This document shows positions 18,039 through 28,346 of a stretch of 64,000 nt of DNA, piece after piece. Both the position numbers and the translations under genes were made by a program. Source of the stretch: Ephemeroptericola cinctiostellae (GTDB lineage: Bacteria > Pseudomonadota > Gammaproteobacteria > Burkholderiales > Burkholderiaceae). The stretch lies in contig NZ_CP031124.1 of NCBI RefSeq assembly GCF_003339525.1, positions 1,922,001-1,986,000 on the forward strand. The letters run 5' to 3'. Numbering within the stretch: position 1 is the first letter of the stretch; each line of letters begins with the position of its first letter. Below the pieces are notes generated by a model that saw only the letters and a list, made by a program, of their open reading frames with translations, was not told the DNA's origin and made no database searches.

Positions 18039-18425
18039 GAAAAACCCCATTTTTAAAAATTTTAATGATGTTTCCTACGCCATTTAATAATTTATTTGTG
18101 TGAAAAGAGCATTCAAAGTGGGGTTTTGAAACACCTCAGCCTTTCAAATAAGCGCTACTTTCATGTTTTTTGGGTATATTACCATACTGATATTTTATAG
18201 ATTTTTTATCTTTCAAACAAATTGAAAGGGTTTAGATCATCGCTCATAATAAAAACCAACCCACCTTACATTATTAAAAAAACCGAAGCTTTTGGCTTCG
18301 GTCTCTTGTGCATTCAATGCTTTGTACAGCATCAAACGGCTTTCTTTTTGAATAATACGGCTTAACTTTTGGATAATGGTCAAGCCGTGAGATGAGCACA
18401 GTTTGCCCATCCTAAGCACATCCGA
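18039..18425. other. Intergenic region cbpA upstream / aceA 3' region
   Basis: The right part is the 3' region of aceA, with a 7-bp inverted repeat (ACGGCTT 18357-18363 with AAGCCGT 18382-18388) followed on the minus strand by the terminator at 18275-18302. The left part is AT-rich and should hold the cbpA promoter. No gene was recognised. Confidence 0.5.
18275..18302 (-). terminator. Intrinsic terminator of aceA
   Basis: Perfect 8-bp stem ACCGAAGC/GCTTCGGT (18302-18295 and 18289-18282 on the minus strand) with a 5-base loop and seven following Ts. It lies about 125 bases past the aceA stop. Confidence 0.88.
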
Positions 18426-19736
18426 TCAGTGGAATTGCTCTTCTTCAGTAGAACCTGTCAATGCTTTAACACTTGAAGAACCACCTTGAATCACCGTCGT
18501 GACATCATCAAAGTAGCCTGCGCCCACTTCTTGTTGATGCGATACGAAGGTGTAACCTTTATCACGTGCTGCGAATTCAGGCTCTTGTACCATTTCAGTG
18601 TAGTGTTTCATGCCTTCGCCTTGTGCATATGCATGGGCGAATTGGAAGGTGTTGTACCAGTTGATGTGAATACCTGCCAATGTGATGAACTGGTATTTGT
18701 AACCCAATGCTGACAAATCTTCTTGGAAAGAGGCGATTTGTGAGTCGTTGAGGTTTTTCTTCCAGTTGAACGATGGTGAGCAGTTGTACGACAACAACTT
18801 ACCTGGATTTTTCTCCAAAACAGCTTGTGCGAATTCACGTGCAAAGCCAATATCAGGCACGCCTGTTTCACACCAAACCAAATCAGCATACGGTGCATAA
18901 GCAACGCCACGGCTGATTGATTGTTCCAAACCGTTTTTCACACGGTAAAAACCTTCTTGCGTGCGTTCACCCGTCAAAAATGGTTTGTCATTTTCGTCAT
19001 AGTCAGAAGTCAACAAGTTGGCCGCTTCAGCATCAGTACGCGCCAAAATCAATGTCGGCACACCCATCACGTCCGCTGCAAAACGCGCTGCGATCAATTT
19101 TTCGCATGCTTCACGTGTTGGCACCAAAACTTTACCGCCCATGTGACCGCATTTTTTAACCGCGGCCAATTGATCTTCAAAGTGAACACCCGCAGCACCT
19201 GCAGTGATCATGTTTTTCATCAATTCAAATGCATTCAACACACCACCGAAGCCCGCTTCAGCATCTGCAACGATGGGCAAAAAATAATCAACGAATTCTG
19301 GTGACGTTGGATCAATGCCGCGACCCCACTGGATTTCATCAGCACGTTTGAATGTGTTGTTGATGCGTCGAACCATTGTCGGCACTGAGTCATAAGCGTA
19401 CAAAGATTGATCTGGGTACATGGTTTCTGACGTGTTACCGTCAGCAGCCACTTGCCAGCCTGACAAATAAACGGCTTCCAAGCCTGCTTTGGCTTGTTGC
19501 ATGGCTTGACCAGCAGAGATGGCGCCAAAAGCATTCACATAACCTTTTTTCGCACCACCATTAACTTTCGCCCACAACTTTTCTGCACCATTTTTAGCCA
19601 AAGTATGCTCAATTTGCAAACTACCACGCAGACGCACAACGTCTTCTGCGGTGTAGCCGCGTTTTACGTTTTTCCAACGTGGATTTTCTGCCCAATCTTT
19701 TTCAAGGGCTGCAATTTGTTCTGCACGAGTTGCCAT
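18426..19736 (-). CDS. aceA: Isocitrate lyase
   Basis: The 436-residue product has the isocitrate lyase signature [11 protein letters not shown] near residue 190 with the catalytic cysteine, and [25 protein letters not shown] and [11 protein letters not shown] segments. It splits isocitrate to succinate and glyoxylate, the first step of the glyoxylate shunt, allowing growth on acetate, fatty acids or aromatic catabolism that ends in acetyl-CoA. AGGAG lies six bases before the ATG. Malate synthase is not in the window. The 350-base AT-rich upstream region suggests its own regulated promoter. Confidence 0.96.
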   Translation of the reverse strand: MATRAEQIAALEKDWAENPRWKNVKRGYTAEDVVRLRGSLQIEHTLAKNGAEKLWAKVNGGAKKGYVNAFGAISAGQAMQQAKAGLEAVYLSGWQVAADGNTSETMYPDQSLYAYDSVPTMVRRINNTFKRADEIQWGRGIDPTSPEFVDYFLPIVADAEAGFGGVLNAFELMKNMITAGAAGVHFEDQLAAVKKCGHMGGKVLVPTREACEKLIAARFAADVMGVPTLILARTDAEAANLLTSDYDENDKPFLTGERTQEGFYRVKNGLEQSISRGVAYAPYADLVWCETGVPDIGFAREFAQAVLEKNPGKLLSYNCSPSFNWKKNLNDSQIASFQEDLSALGYKYQFITLAGIHINWYNTFQFAHAYAQGEGMKHYTEMVQEPEFAARDKGYTFVSHQQEVGAGYFDDVTTVIQGGSSSVKALTGSTEEEQFH

Positions 19737-20084
19737 GTCATTCTCCTAAGGGATTTGAATAAAAAACGAAACTGTTTGGGCTCTATGTGTACGCTAAAAA
19801 ACATGGCGCATCGCAACACAAGCACTGTGTCTTATATAAGACATAAGTTAAGTTGAATACTACCCTCCACAACCCATTCGTGCAAGTGTTTTTTATAAAA
19901 ATCGTATAAAAATCATTGAAATAACATTTTTCACTTCACATTATGAAAGTATATTTTCACAATATGATATAACTTTAATTTAAAAAACACCCAAAAGTAA
20001 AAAAATCGCCGTTGTTGCAACACGGCGATTTTCTAGTAATGACATGCGCACACAGGATTTCTCAGCTATTTAAAAAGCATCCCT
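19737..20084. other. Intergenic region upstream of aceA
   Basis: About 260 AT-rich bases upstream of aceA should hold its promoter. The rest contains the uraA terminator (20001-20032). No gene was recognised. Confidence 0.5.
20001..20032 (-). terminator. Intrinsic terminator of uraA
   Basis: Eleven-base perfect arms (20022-20032 and 20002-20012) flank a 9-base loop, and on the minus strand a T-run continues to 19999. It lies about 53 bases after the uraA stop. Confidence 0.9.
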
Positions 20085-21407
20085 TTAATCAAACAAATCA
20101 AACTTAGGGGCCAGTTTGAACAAAGCGTTAAGTAAAACAGCAGCAAAAGTGGCCACCCCCATTCCATCCAGTTTTAAATCCCCAATAGATAAACCAAAAT
20201 TCCCAGCCCCTATGATTAAGGTCACGGCAGCCACAGTGAGGTTTTTATTTTGAGAAAAATCCACATCATGATCCACCCAAATTTTTGCCCCTGTCACAGC
20301 AATCAAACCAAAAACAACGATCGATATGCCACCCATCACCGGATCAGGAATGGTTTGTATCAAAGCCCCCATCTTGGGTGAAAATCCAATCAAAATGGCA
20401 AATAAACCCGCAAACACAAAAGCCAAAGTGGAATAAATTTTAGTAACAGCCATGACACCAATGTTCTCAGCATAAGTGGTGACCCCCGTGCCCCCCACGG
20501 CACCTGATAACATGGTTGCGAGGCCATCCGCCATGAACGCCACACCAATTTTTGAATCCATCTCTCGCCCTGTGATGGCCTGCACCGCACGCAAATGTCC
20601 TAAATTTTCAGCCACTAAAATCACAGCCACGGGCACAATGACGAGCATCGCAGTCACATCAAACGTTGGCGTTGAAAAATGAGGTAAACCAACCCACACG
20701 GCCTCTTTAACTTTTGAAAAATCAATTGGTTTGACCCCTGACCCATCATCGCCCCGCCAACCCAAACCATTAACCAATATGCCATAAAGCAATGTTGAAG
20801 TCAGTAAACCAAACAAAACCAATAACCGACGCAACATACCTGTGGTGAATACGGACATCACAGCCACACATGTCACCGTCATGGCCATATACCACGCATT
20901 GGAATTTGAACCCTTTGCCCCCATCACAGCCACACTGGCAAGGTTCAACCCAATCACAGCAACAATGGATCCCGTCACAACAGGCGGCATGATCTTTTCA
21001 ACCCAAGCATGCCCGATGATTTTTATCAAAAATCCAATCGCAGCATACAACAGACCACACACAATGATGCCACCCAAAGCCACAGGCATGTTTGGGTTTG
21101 GCATGAACGAGGCAATTTTATATCCTGTCGCGGCACCCACCGGTGCAATGAATGCAAAGCTCGAACCCAAATAACTGGGTACTTCTCCGCGAGTCAGTAA
21201 AAAAAACAACAAAGTCCCTACGCCTGACATTAAAATAGCCACGTTGGGATCAAACCCCATGAGCAAAGGTGCCAACATCGTTGCACCAAACATTGAAACG
21301 GCATGCTGCAGTCCCATCAAAGCGGTTTGCCCAACAGGCAAGCGCTCATCAGGCGCGATGATGCCATTGTGTTTCTCAACCCAATGAGGAAATAACTTAA
21401 AAGACAT
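20085..21407 (-). CDS. uraA: Uracil permease, NCS2 family
   Basis: The start at 21407 gives 440 residues; the longer 21428 start adds seven residues not expected for the family. It has 14 predicted membrane segments and NCS2 features: GLQHAVSMFGATMLAPLLMG near the N-terminus, PSYLGSSFAFIAP, the substrate-region VAENLGHLRAVQ and the GGTGVTTYAENIGVMAVTK motif. It imports uracil with protons. It diverges from upp, which converts uracil to UMP, so the pair forms a pyrimidine salvage unit with a shared control region. Confidence 0.93.
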   Translation of the reverse strand: MSFKLFPHWVEKHNGIIAPDERLPVGQTALMGLQHAVSMFGATMLAPLLMGFDPNVAILMSGVGTLLFFLLTRGEVPSYLGSSFAFIAPVGAATGYKIASFMPNPNMPVALGGIIVCGLLYAAIGFLIKIIGHAWVEKIMPPVVTGSIVAVIGLNLASVAVMGAKGSNSNAWYMAMTVTCVAVMSVFTTGMLRRLLVLFGLLTSTLLYGILVNGLGWRGDDGSGVKPIDFSKVKEAVWVGLPHFSTPTFDVTAMLVIVPVAVILVAENLGHLRAVQAITGREMDSKIGVAFMADGLATMLSGAVGGTGVTTYAENIGVMAVTKIYSTLAFVFAGLFAILIGFSPKMGALIQTIPDPVMGGISIVVFGLIAVTGAKIWVDHDVDFSQNKNLTVAAVTLIIGAGNFGLSIGDLKLDGMGVATFAAVLLNALFKLAPKFDLFD

Positions 21408-21584
21408 ACATGTTACCCTTAAAAACACATACGTTAAACGAAAAATACCACAACTAAGTATTATATACTATTCAATATGAACGCATATCGGTTGTGCGAC
21501 ACAAGTAAAAAAACAAAGATCAATCATCGACTCAAACGATAGACTTCACTACAATTTAGACCATTTTTACACTTTATCAGGACA

Positions 21585-22238
21585 ATGATGACACAACATG
21601 TAGATTTTCCAAACCTTTACGTTGTGAATCACCCTCTGGTGGCACATAAATTATCTTATATGCGCAGCATAGATACATCAACGCGCAGTTTTAGAGCATT
21701 ATTGCGCGAACTCACTCTGCTCATGGGTTACGAACTCACCCGAGACTTACCCCTCACCACGATTAACATGAAAACACCACTTTGTGAGTTTGAGGCTCCC
21801 GTTATTGCAGGTAAAAAAATTGCAGTTGTACCAGTCTTACGCGCTGGACTGGGCATGGCCGACGGGCTGTTGGACTTGATTCCATCCGCCCGCCAAGGAC
21901 ACATTGGATTATATCGAGATGAAGAAAATTTTCCAGTAGAATACTACGTACGCCTTCCAAAAGCAGAAGGGCGTTTGTTTATTTTATGCGACCCAATGCT
22001 GGCGACTGGACATTCAGCTGTCCATGCTGCACATGTTTTACTCAAGCATGGTGTGGATGCAAAGCACATTCGCTTCTTGGCACTGGTTGCTGCGCCTGAA
22101 GGCATCAAGGCATTTCACGCGACACATCCAGACATCAAGGTTTTTGTGGCCGCCTTAGACAAAGGGCTCAATGAACATGCTTACATTGTGCCAGGGCTGG
22201 GAGATGCTGGCGACCGTATTTTTGGAACAAAAAGCTAG
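21585..22238 (+). CDS. upp: Uracil phosphoribosyltransferase
   Basis: The 217-residue product (or 216 from the second ATG) has the UPRTase pattern: [14 protein letters not shown] near the N-terminus, [19 protein letters not shown], the PRPP-binding [15 protein letters not shown] near residue 130 and the terminal [15 protein letters not shown]. It makes UMP from uracil and PRPP in the cytoplasm. AGGA lies just before the start. It is followed by an intrinsic terminator and diverges from uraA. Confidence 0.96.
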   Translation: MMTQHVDFPNLYVVNHPLVAHKLSYMRSIDTSTRSFRALLRELTLLMGYELTRDLPLTTINMKTPLCEFEAPVIAGKKIAVVPVLRAGLGMADGLLDLIPSARQGHIGLYRDEENFPVEYYVRLPKAEGRLFILCDPMLATGHSAVHAAHVLLKHGVDAKHIRFLALVAAPEGIKAFHATHPDIKVFVAALDKGLNEHAYIVPGLGDAGDRIFGTKS

Positions 22239-22292
22239 CATCCTCATTATCCACACCAAATTTTTAACAAATTCATCATGATTTATCATTTC

Positions 22293-22322
22293 AATCAGCC
22301 AGTCTTTACTGGCTGATTTTTT
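22293..22322 (+). terminator. Intrinsic terminator of upp
   Basis: Ten-base perfect stem AATCAGCCAG/CTGGCTGATT with a 6-base loop (22293-22318) and a T-run, about 55 bases after the upp stop. Confidence 0.92.
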
Positions 22323-22488
22323 GTATGAAAAATGGGACACTCTTAACCACACTTTTATCAATTCGCACAAAGACCCTAAAAATTTTAGGGAATAGTTTGA
22401 GAATGCTTTTCTTTCAAAAATACAAGCGTACAATAATAGAAAGCGGTAGGTAAAGTAAACGTTATAAACGAAAACACAGAGGATTTTT

Positions 22489-23757
22489 ATGACACAAGAA
22501 AACACATCAAACGATACGCCAAGCATCGCCAACGACACTGCGACGGGCAGCCAAACAACAAGCAATGGTGCGACGCCACTCACCCCAAAAAGCACTAAAG
22601 CATCGATCAAAGCGTCATCGAAACCCAATGCAACAACAAGAGTACGTCGCCCCGCTCAGCCCAAGCTTGCTGTGCTGCCTGAAGTTGTCCAAAGTGACAT
22701 CCAAGATCGACAAGATGGAACGGTTTACGGTCAATTGCAAGCAGTCAGCGACATCGTGTCCAACACCATTAAAAGCAGCACAAGTAAAAACACCTCAGCC
22801 ATTGCACACAATGCAGTTAAATCTTTGGTGGGCAGTTGGGCGCCCGATGACCGAGACCTGTTGTATAAGGTATTACGCGATGATGAGCGTGAACGCAACA
22901 AATCCAGCACAAAAGACAAAATGAATCCCGATGAGGTATTGTCTGACAAATGGCGTCAAGGGGCATACCCATATAAAAACCTCATGCAACGCAAAACCTA
23001 TGAGGAACAAAAATACCGCTTGCAGGTTGAACTGCTCAAGCTGCAAAATTGGGTTAAAGAGACGGGTCAACGCGTCGTCATTTTATTTGAAGGACGCGAT
23101 GCAGCGGGTAAAGGGGGAACGATTAAACGCTTCATGGAACACCTCAACCCACGTGGTGCGCGTGTCGTTGCATTGGAAAAACCAACAGACATGGAACGCG
23201 GTCAATGGTATTTTCAGCGTTATATTCAACACCTGCCCAGCGCAGGCGAAATCGTTATGTTTGATCGTTCATGGTACAACCGCGCAGGCGTTGAACGCGT
23301 CATGGGATTTTGCAGCGATCAGGAATACACCGAATTCATGCGTCAATGCCCAGAGTTTGAACGAAACTTAGTGCGCAGCGGCATCACCCTGATTAAATTT
23401 TGGTTCTCCGTCAGTCGTGGTGTGCAACGCCAACGCTTTTCTGAGCGCAAAAATCACCCCTTAAAGCAATGGAAACTGTCACCCATTGATATGGCCTCAT
23501 TGGACAAGTGGGACAACTACACCGCAGCCAAAGAAGCCATGTTCTATCACACAGACACGGCAGATTCGCCCTGGACTGTCATCAAGTCAGATTGCAAAAA
23601 GCGTGCCCGCCTCAATGCCATGCGCCACGTTTTGCAAATCATGCCTTACACCAATAAGGATCCCCATGTTGCCTTGCCAACAGATGCCTTGTTGGTTAGC
23701 CGTCCAGGGATGGGTCATATTTTGACCAATGGTCGACGTGCTGATACATTTGATTAA
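22489..23757 (+). CDS. ppk2: Polyphosphate kinase 2
   Basis: The 422-residue product has the PPK2 core from about residue 165 on: Walker A-like FEGRDAAGKGGTIK near residue 205, NPRGARVVALEKPTDMERGQWYFQRY (seen as NPRGARVVALEKPT and ERGQWYFQRY), the Walker B-like VMFDRSWYNRAGVERVMGFC and RQRFSERKNHPLKQWKLSP. PPK2 uses polyphosphate to phosphorylate GDP or ADP, or runs the reverse. The first 130 residues are Ser/Thr/Lys-rich, low complexity and unlike the core. It is probably monocistronic, with a terminator after it. Confidence 0.93.
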   Translation: MTQENTSNDTPSIANDTATGSQTTSNGATPLTPKSTKASIKASSKPNATTRVRRPAQPKLAVLPEVVQSDIQDRQDGTVYGQLQAVSDIVSNTIKSSTSKNTSAIAHNAVKSLVGSWAPDDRDLLYKVLRDDERERNKSSTKDKMNPDEVLSDKWRQGAYPYKNLMQRKTYEEQKYRLQVELLKLQNWVKETGQRVVILFEGRDAAGKGGTIKRFMEHLNPRGARVVALEKPTDMERGQWYFQRYIQHLPSAGEIVMFDRSWYNRAGVERVMGFCSDQEYTEFMRQCPEFERNLVRSGITLIKFWFSVSRGVQRQRFSERKNHPLKQWKLSPIDMASLDKWDNYTAAKEAMFYHTDTADSPWTVIKSDCKKRARLNAMRHVLQIMPYTNKDPHVALPTDALLVSRPGMGHILTNGRRADTFD

Positions 23758-23794
23758 ACCTGCACCTATGGAGACAACCACGTCTGCCTTTAAA

Positions 23795-23820
23795 AAAACC
23801 AGCCGATGTGCTGGTTTTTT
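23795..23820 (+). terminator. Intrinsic terminator of ppk2
   Basis: Nine-base perfect arms AAAACCAGC/GCTGGTTTT (23795-23803 and 23810-23818) around a 6-base loop, followed by Ts. Confidence 0.9.
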
Positions 23821-24008
23821 ACTGTGAAATAAACTGAAACCGTAAAAATCATCAAAACTCATAAAAAATAATCGATTAAAAACACAAATCAATGTCATCA
23901 CCCAGCGTCATGCCACATTCATGGCAAGTACAAATAAAACGCTGTAGAATGTCATCCTTTCATCGCCGTTTCAACGGCATACCACCATCCTTTTATTGGA
24001 GATTTAAT

Positions 24009-24611
24009 ATGGCAGTTCTCGTCGGCAAACCCGCACCAGATTTTAACGTTGCAGCTGTTTTGGGCACAGGTGAAATCGTTGATTCGTATTCATTTTCAGC
24101 CGCCAGCAAAGGCAAATATGCCATGGTGTTTTTCTACCCACTCGACTTCACCTTTGTTTGTCCATCAGAATTGATCGCTTTGGATCACAAAATGGCCGAA
24201 TTTGAAGCACGTGGCGTTGAAGTGGTTGCAGTTTCAATTGACTCACAATTCACCCATAATGCATGGCGCAACACCGCCATCAACGACGGTGGCATCGGCG
24301 CGGTTAAGTACACCATGGCTGCAGATACCAAGCATGAAATTCAGCAAGCTTATGATGTTGAATGTGCAGATGGCGTGGCTTTCCGTGGTGCGTTCATCAT
24401 CGACAAAAATGGTATCGTTCGTTCGCAAATCGTCAACGACTTGCCACTCGGCCGCAGCATGGACGAATTGCTCCGCATCATCGATGCCTTGCAATTCACT
24501 GACGAACACGGCGAAGTATGCCCAGCCAACTGGAAAAAAGGCGACAAAGGCATGACCGCTTCACCTGAAGGTGTGGCCTCTTACTTGTCTGAAAATGCAG
24601 GTAGTTTGTAA
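24009..24611 (+). CDS. Typical 2-Cys peroxiredoxin (AhpC/Prx1 group)
   Basis: The ATG at 24009 has GGAG seven bases upstream and gives a 200-residue protein starting MAVLVGKPAPDFNVAAVLG. The peroxidatic cysteine lies in DFTFVCPSELIAL near residue 50 and the resolving cysteine in GEVCPANWKKG near residue 171. Such enzymes reduce hydrogen peroxide and organic peroxides as obligate dimers, using thioredoxin or AhpF-type reductases. No reductase gene is adjacent. A terminator follows. Confidence 0.94.
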   Translation: MAVLVGKPAPDFNVAAVLGTGEIVDSYSFSAASKGKYAMVFFYPLDFTFVCPSELIALDHKMAEFEARGVEVVAVSIDSQFTHNAWRNTAINDGGIGAVKYTMAADTKHEIQQAYDVECADGVAFRGAFIIDKNGIVRSQIVNDLPLGRSMDELLRIIDALQFTDEHGEVCPANWKKGDKGMTASPEGVASYLSENAGSL

Positions 24612-24629
24612 TACTCAACGCACCAAATA

Positions 24630-24659
24630 AAAAAGCAAGCTGAAATGCTTGCTTTTTTT
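24630..24659 (+). terminator. Intrinsic terminator of the peroxiredoxin gene
   Basis: Eleven-base perfect stem (24630-24640 and 24647-24657) around a 6-base loop, ending in a run of Ts, 18 bases after the stop codon. Confidence 0.92.
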
Positions 24660-24698
24660 GCAAGCACACAATCAAATAAAAACAATTATCATTTGTGT

Positions 24699-24726
24699 TT
24701 GCATTATTCAAAATTTATAGTATACT
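24699..24726 (+). promoter_or_regulatory. Sigma-70-like promoter for a candidate small RNA
   Basis: TTGCAT (24699-24704) and TATACT (24721-24726) are spaced 16 bases apart. They lie after the peroxiredoxin terminator and before a free-standing terminator, so they define an independent transcript starting near 24733. Confidence 0.55.
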
Positions 24727-24732
24727 GCTCCC

Positions 24733-24840
24733 AGTTCGAAACATATCTGCTTATGACTCCTCGGTCTTGTAGCATTCGAATCGGGAAGTGGTGTTCCCTC
24801 CTTCATGCCGCATAGAGTTAAACTTTATGCGGCTTTTTTA
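24733..24840 (+). ncRNA. Candidate small RNA, about 108 nt
   Basis: A promoter-like pair ends at 24726 and a strong intrinsic terminator (GCCGCATA 24807-24814 with TATGCGGC 24826-24833, then six Ts) ends the unit, with no convincing protein gene between. The body holds TTCGAA at 24736-24741 and again at 24775-24780, a GGGAA-loop-TTCCC hairpin at 24783-24798, and a pyrimidine stretch TTCCCTCCTTC that could pair with Shine-Dalgarno sequences. A 20-codon ATG frame (24753-24815) exists but has no ribosome-binding site. I do not recognise it as 6S, 4.5S, tmRNA or RNase P RNA. Confidence 0.55.
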
Positions 24841-24953
24841 TCCCTGTCTTATCCTCATCCACATTTTGTATAAAAACGAACAATAAGGACGTAAAAAAGC
24901 CTTCCAGCTCAAACACTGAAAGGCTAAAAAATTAATCCGGCACGCGCATGATC

Positions 24954-26450
24954 TTATCCCAATGTCGGCATCACAAATGCATTTGCATGAGCAATACCAG
25001 ACTCCGGCCAACGACGGGTGATCACTTTACTGCGGGTATAGAAACGAATCGCCTCTGGACCGTAAATGTGCTGATCGCCAAAGAGTGAGTTGCGCCAGCC
25101 GCCAAACGAGAAGAAAGCAATCGGTACTGGAATCGGTACATTGACACCCACCATGCCCACTTCGATGGCATGTTCAAAGCGGCGAGCGACCGCGCCGTTG
25201 CTGGTGAATACGGCGGTGCCATTGGCGTACATGTTGCGGTTAATCAGCGCAATCGCGTCTTCGAGCGTTGCAACACGCACCACGCACAACACCGGGCCAA
25301 AGATTTCTTCTTTATAAATGGTCATTTCAGGTGTGACGTGGTCAAACAATGTGCCGCCAACAAAGAAACCGTTTTCGTGCCCTTCAATGCTTAAACCTCG
25401 CCCGTCAGCAACCAATGTTGCCCCTTCGTTCACACCCGAATCAATGTAACCAAGTATTTTTTCACGGTGTAAAGCAGAAACCACGGGACCCATTTCAGTG
25501 CCTGTGACCATGCCATTATTGATTTTGAGGGTTTTAACTTTTTCATCCAATTTGGCAACAAGTGCATCGGCCACATCTCCCACTGCGACGGCCACCGAAA
25601 TCGCCATACAACGCTCACCTGCCGAACCATACGCCGCACCCATCAAGGCATTGACCGTGAAATCTAAATCGCAATCGGGCATCACCACGCCATGATTTTT
25701 TGCGCCACCGAGCGCTTGCACACGTTTGCCATGCTCAGCAGCCGTTTGATAAATGTATTTGGCAATCGGTGTTGAGCCCACAAATGAAACCGCTTTAACA
25801 TCAGGATGCGTCAATAAACCATCCACCACCTCTTTGTCACCATTGACCACGTTGAGCACACCATCTGGCAAACCTGCTTCTTTTGCCAACTGAGCCAATA
25901 ACATTGAGCATGAAGGTACTTTTTCAGATGGTTTAAGAACAAACGTATTGCCACATGCAATCGCCATCGGGAACATCCACAAAGGCACCATCGCGGGGAA
26001 GTTAAATGGTGTGATGCCTGCGCACACACCCAGCGGCTGGTGTAAGGAGTGTGAATCCACACCCGTACCGACGTTTTCAGCGATTTCACCTTTGAGCATG
26101 TGGGCAATGCCCTGAGCAAACTCAACCACTTCAATGCCACGCGTGACCGAGCCTTGTGCATCATCAAACGTTTTGCCATGCTCTTCGGTGATCAAAGCGG
26201 CGAGTTTGTCACGGTTGACTTCCAGCAGCTCACGAAATTTCATCATGATGCGCGCGCGGCGCAGAGGCGGCGTGTCACGCCATGCAGGGAATGCGGCATG
26301 TGCCGCAGCAACAGCCGTATTCACATCATCAACCGATGACAAGACAACTGTTTTACTGATTTCACCCGTGGCAGGATTCGTCACATCATTGTGACGGGTC
26401 GACGCACTGCGGCTGACTTGGTTATTAATCCAATTTTGAATCTGTGCCAT
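24954..26450 (-). CDS. mmsA: CoA-acylating methylmalonate-semialdehyde dehydrogenase
   Basis: The 498-residue product follows the MmsA/IolA pattern: [23 protein letters not shown] at the start (first and last parts seen), [17 protein letters not shown] near residue 145, the cofactor segment [12 protein letters not shown], the catalytic cysteine in [11 protein letters not shown] near residue 285, and the [16 protein letters not shown] motif near the end. MmsA oxidises methylmalonate or malonate semialdehyde and forms propionyl- or acetyl-CoA. It lies in one operon with a beta-alanine-type aminotransferase, which would supply malonate semialdehyde. AGAGG precedes the ATG. Confidence 0.94.
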   Translation of the reverse strand: MAQIQNWINNQVSRSASTRHNDVTNPATGEISKTVVLSSVDDVNTAVAAAHAAFPAWRDTPPLRRARIMMKFRELLEVNRDKLAALITEEHGKTFDDAQGSVTRGIEVVEFAQGIAHMLKGEIAENVGTGVDSHSLHQPLGVCAGITPFNFPAMVPLWMFPMAIACGNTFVLKPSEKVPSCSMLLAQLAKEAGLPDGVLNVVNGDKEVVDGLLTHPDVKAVSFVGSTPIAKYIYQTAAEHGKRVQALGGAKNHGVVMPDCDLDFTVNALMGAAYGSAGERCMAISVAVAVGDVADALVAKLDEKVKTLKINNGMVTGTEMGPVVSALHREKILGYIDSGVNEGATLVADGRGLSIEGHENGFFVGGTLFDHVTPEMTIYKEEIFGPVLCVVRVATLEDAIALINRNMYANGTAVFTSNGAVARRFEHAIEVGMVGVNVPIPVPIAFFSFGGWRNSLFGDQHIYGPEAIRFYTRSKVITRRWPESGIAHANAFVMPTLG

Positions 26451-26454
26451 ATTG

Positions 26455-26880
26455 TTAATCCTCTAAACTTTTTTGAAAATGGAAGCATGAAATGCTCATG
26501 CCCTGCTTCATATAAAAACGATGTGCATCGGCCCGTTGAACGCCTGAGTCCAAATGTAAAAAACGGCACCCTTGGCTTTTTGCCAAATCTGTCAGCCAAG
26601 CCATCAAAGCATCGCCATGGCCTCGTGAACGCGTGTTTTGGTCACTGACCAAATCATCCACATATAAATGCTTACCCATCCACAGGCTTCGCGCCACACG
26701 AAAGCCTGCAACTGAGACCACAAGACCATTTTCTTTAATGAAAGCCATTTGATAACCGCCAGCCATCATTTCTCGAATGGTGGCGATGAACTCTTCCTTA
26801 AGTAAATGCGGACGCAACTGGTGCATGACCTCAAAACACGCCAAAACATCATCGCCGGATTGTGCAAGGTATATGTTCAT
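26455..26880 (-). CDS. GNAT-family N-acetyltransferase
   Basis: The 141-residue product has the GNAT acetyl-CoA loop ([14 protein letters not shown], residues about 83-96) and the C-terminal [10 protein letters not shown] motif. It starts one base after the aminotransferase stop and ends four bases before the mmsA start, so it is embedded in the aminotransferase-mmsA operon. The substrate is unknown. Its tight packing suggests a role tied to the pathway, for example modifying an amine or the aminotransferase product, but this is inference. Confidence 0.85.
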   Translation of the reverse strand: MNIYLAQSGDDVLACFEVMHQLRPHLLKEEFIATIREMMAGGYQMAFIKENGLVVSVAGFRVARSLWMGKHLYVDDLVSDQNTRSRGHGDALMAWLTDLAKSQGCRFLHLDSGVQRADAHRFYMKQGMSISCFHFQKSLED

Positions 26881-26881
26881 G

Positions 26882-28195
26882 TCACTTCACCAATCGCAGG
26901 GCTTCGGCCACTGTTGAAAATAGGCGTGTGATTTCTTCTTCGGATATGATCAATGGCGGAGAAAAGGCCAAAATATCACCCGTGTAGCGCACCAAAACAC
27001 CTTGATTAAAACAATGTAAAAAGACCTCATATGCACGCGCACCGACTTCACCCTCGCGCGAGACCAGCTCAATGCCACCGACCAAGCCCAGGTTTCGGAT
27101 GTCTTTGACATGTGGCTCATCTTTCAGTTGATGAATCTCATTTTCAAAATGCGGGGACAGTCGGGCGGCACGTTCAAACAGTTGATCATTTTTATACACG
27201 TCCAATGTGGCACACGCGGTCGCTGCTGCGAGTGGATGACCTGAATAAGTGTAACCGTGGAAAAATTCAATGGCATTTTCAGGCGAGGCCTGGACAACCG
27301 TGTCATAAATCTCATTTTTACACACCACCGCACCCATTGGCACAGATGCATTGTTCAAACCTTTGGCCAAGGTCATGATGTCGGGTGTGACATCAAAATA
27401 TTGTGCTGCAAACGGCGTACCCAAGCGACCGAGACCTGTGATGACCTCATCAAAAATCAACAACAAACCATGTTTATCACACAACTCACGGAGGCGTTTC
27501 AAATAGCCTTTGGGTGGAATCAACACCCCAGTCGAACCTGCAACAGGCTCAACAATCACACCAGCAATCGTTGAGGCATCGTGCAAAGCCAAAATACTTT
27601 CCAAGTGATCTGCTAAATGCGCACCCCATTCAGGCTCGCCACGGCTGAAAGCCATGTGCTCAAAATCATAGGTATGGGGCAAATGGTCACAGCCTGGGAT
27701 CAAGTTGGCAGAAAAATGCTTACGGTTACCGCCAATGCCACCAACAGAGATGCCACCAAAACCACAACCATGATAACCACGTTCGCGACCAATAAATTTA
27801 GTGCGTTGAGCCTCACCTCGGGCACGGTGGTATGTTAAAACCATTTTCAATGCTGAATCGACCGCCTCTGAACCCGAATTGCTGAAGAACACTTTATCCA
27901 TACCGTCAGGTGTGATTTCAGCCAGTTTGGTCGCTGCTTCAAATGCTTTTGGATGACCCATTTGAAACATCGGAGCATAGTCCAGCGTCTGAGCCGTTTC
28001 AGTAATCGCATTAACAATCTCTTCACGGCCATGGCCCGCATTGACGCACCACAAACCCGCGGTACCATCTAAAATTTGACGACCATCATCGCTGGTGTAG
28101 TACATGCCTTTGGCCGAAACCAACATGCGGGGTGCCGCTTTAAATTGCTTATTGGCGGTATATGGCATCCATAAGTTTTCCATATTAATTGACAT
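26882..28195 (-). CDS. Beta-alanine:pyruvate-type omega-aminotransferase
   Basis: The ATG at 28195 has GGAG six bases upstream and gives 437 residues beginning MSINMENLWMPYTANKQFK, the family's usual opening; longer starts lack support. Class III motifs are LIFDEVITGLGRLG near residue 245 and MTLAKGLNNASVPMGA with the PLP lysine near 277, followed by HGYTYSGHP. The enzyme transfers the amino group of beta-alanine to pyruvate, giving malonate semialdehyde. Its operon partner MmsA would turn that into acetyl-CoA, so the unit probably completes uracil/beta-alanine catabolism. Confidence 0.92.
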   Translation of the reverse strand: MSINMENLWMPYTANKQFKAAPRMLVSAKGMYYTSDDGRQILDGTAGLWCVNAGHGREEIVNAITETAQTLDYAPMFQMGHPKAFEAATKLAEITPDGMDKVFFSNSGSEAVDSALKMVLTYHRARGEAQRTKFIGRERGYHGCGFGGISVGGIGGNRKHFSANLIPGCDHLPHTYDFEHMAFSRGEPEWGAHLADHLESILALHDASTIAGVIVEPVAGSTGVLIPPKGYLKRLRELCDKHGLLLIFDEVITGLGRLGTPFAAQYFDVTPDIMTLAKGLNNASVPMGAVVCKNEIYDTVVQASPENAIEFFHGYTYSGHPLAAATACATLDVYKNDQLFERAARLSPHFENEIHQLKDEPHVKDIRNLGLVGGIELVSREGEVGARAYEVFLHCFNQGVLVRYTGDILAFSPPLIISEEEITRLFSTVAEALRLVK

Positions 28196-28346
28196 TTGCA
28201 TCTCCAAATTGATTTTATAATTCACAGTTGTAACAAGACTGACGCAACTATAGTTTAAATATTGGCTTGCAAATAGTTCCAATTTATACGTCTTACTCAG
28301 ACCATTAAAGACAATGGCCTCTCATTCGATGCCATAAAACAAAAAT

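Noticed and set aside
18237..18419. 60-codon minus-strand frame after aceA
   Set aside because: It crosses the aceA terminator stem and has no ribosome-binding site or family pattern.
21545..21573. TTCACT-N17-TACACT promoter for upp
   Set aside because: It would place the transcript start within five bases of the ATG and remove the ribosome-binding site.
24753..24815. 20-codon frame inside the candidate small RNA
   Set aside because: It has no ribosome-binding site and its stop lies in the terminator stem; kept only as a note.
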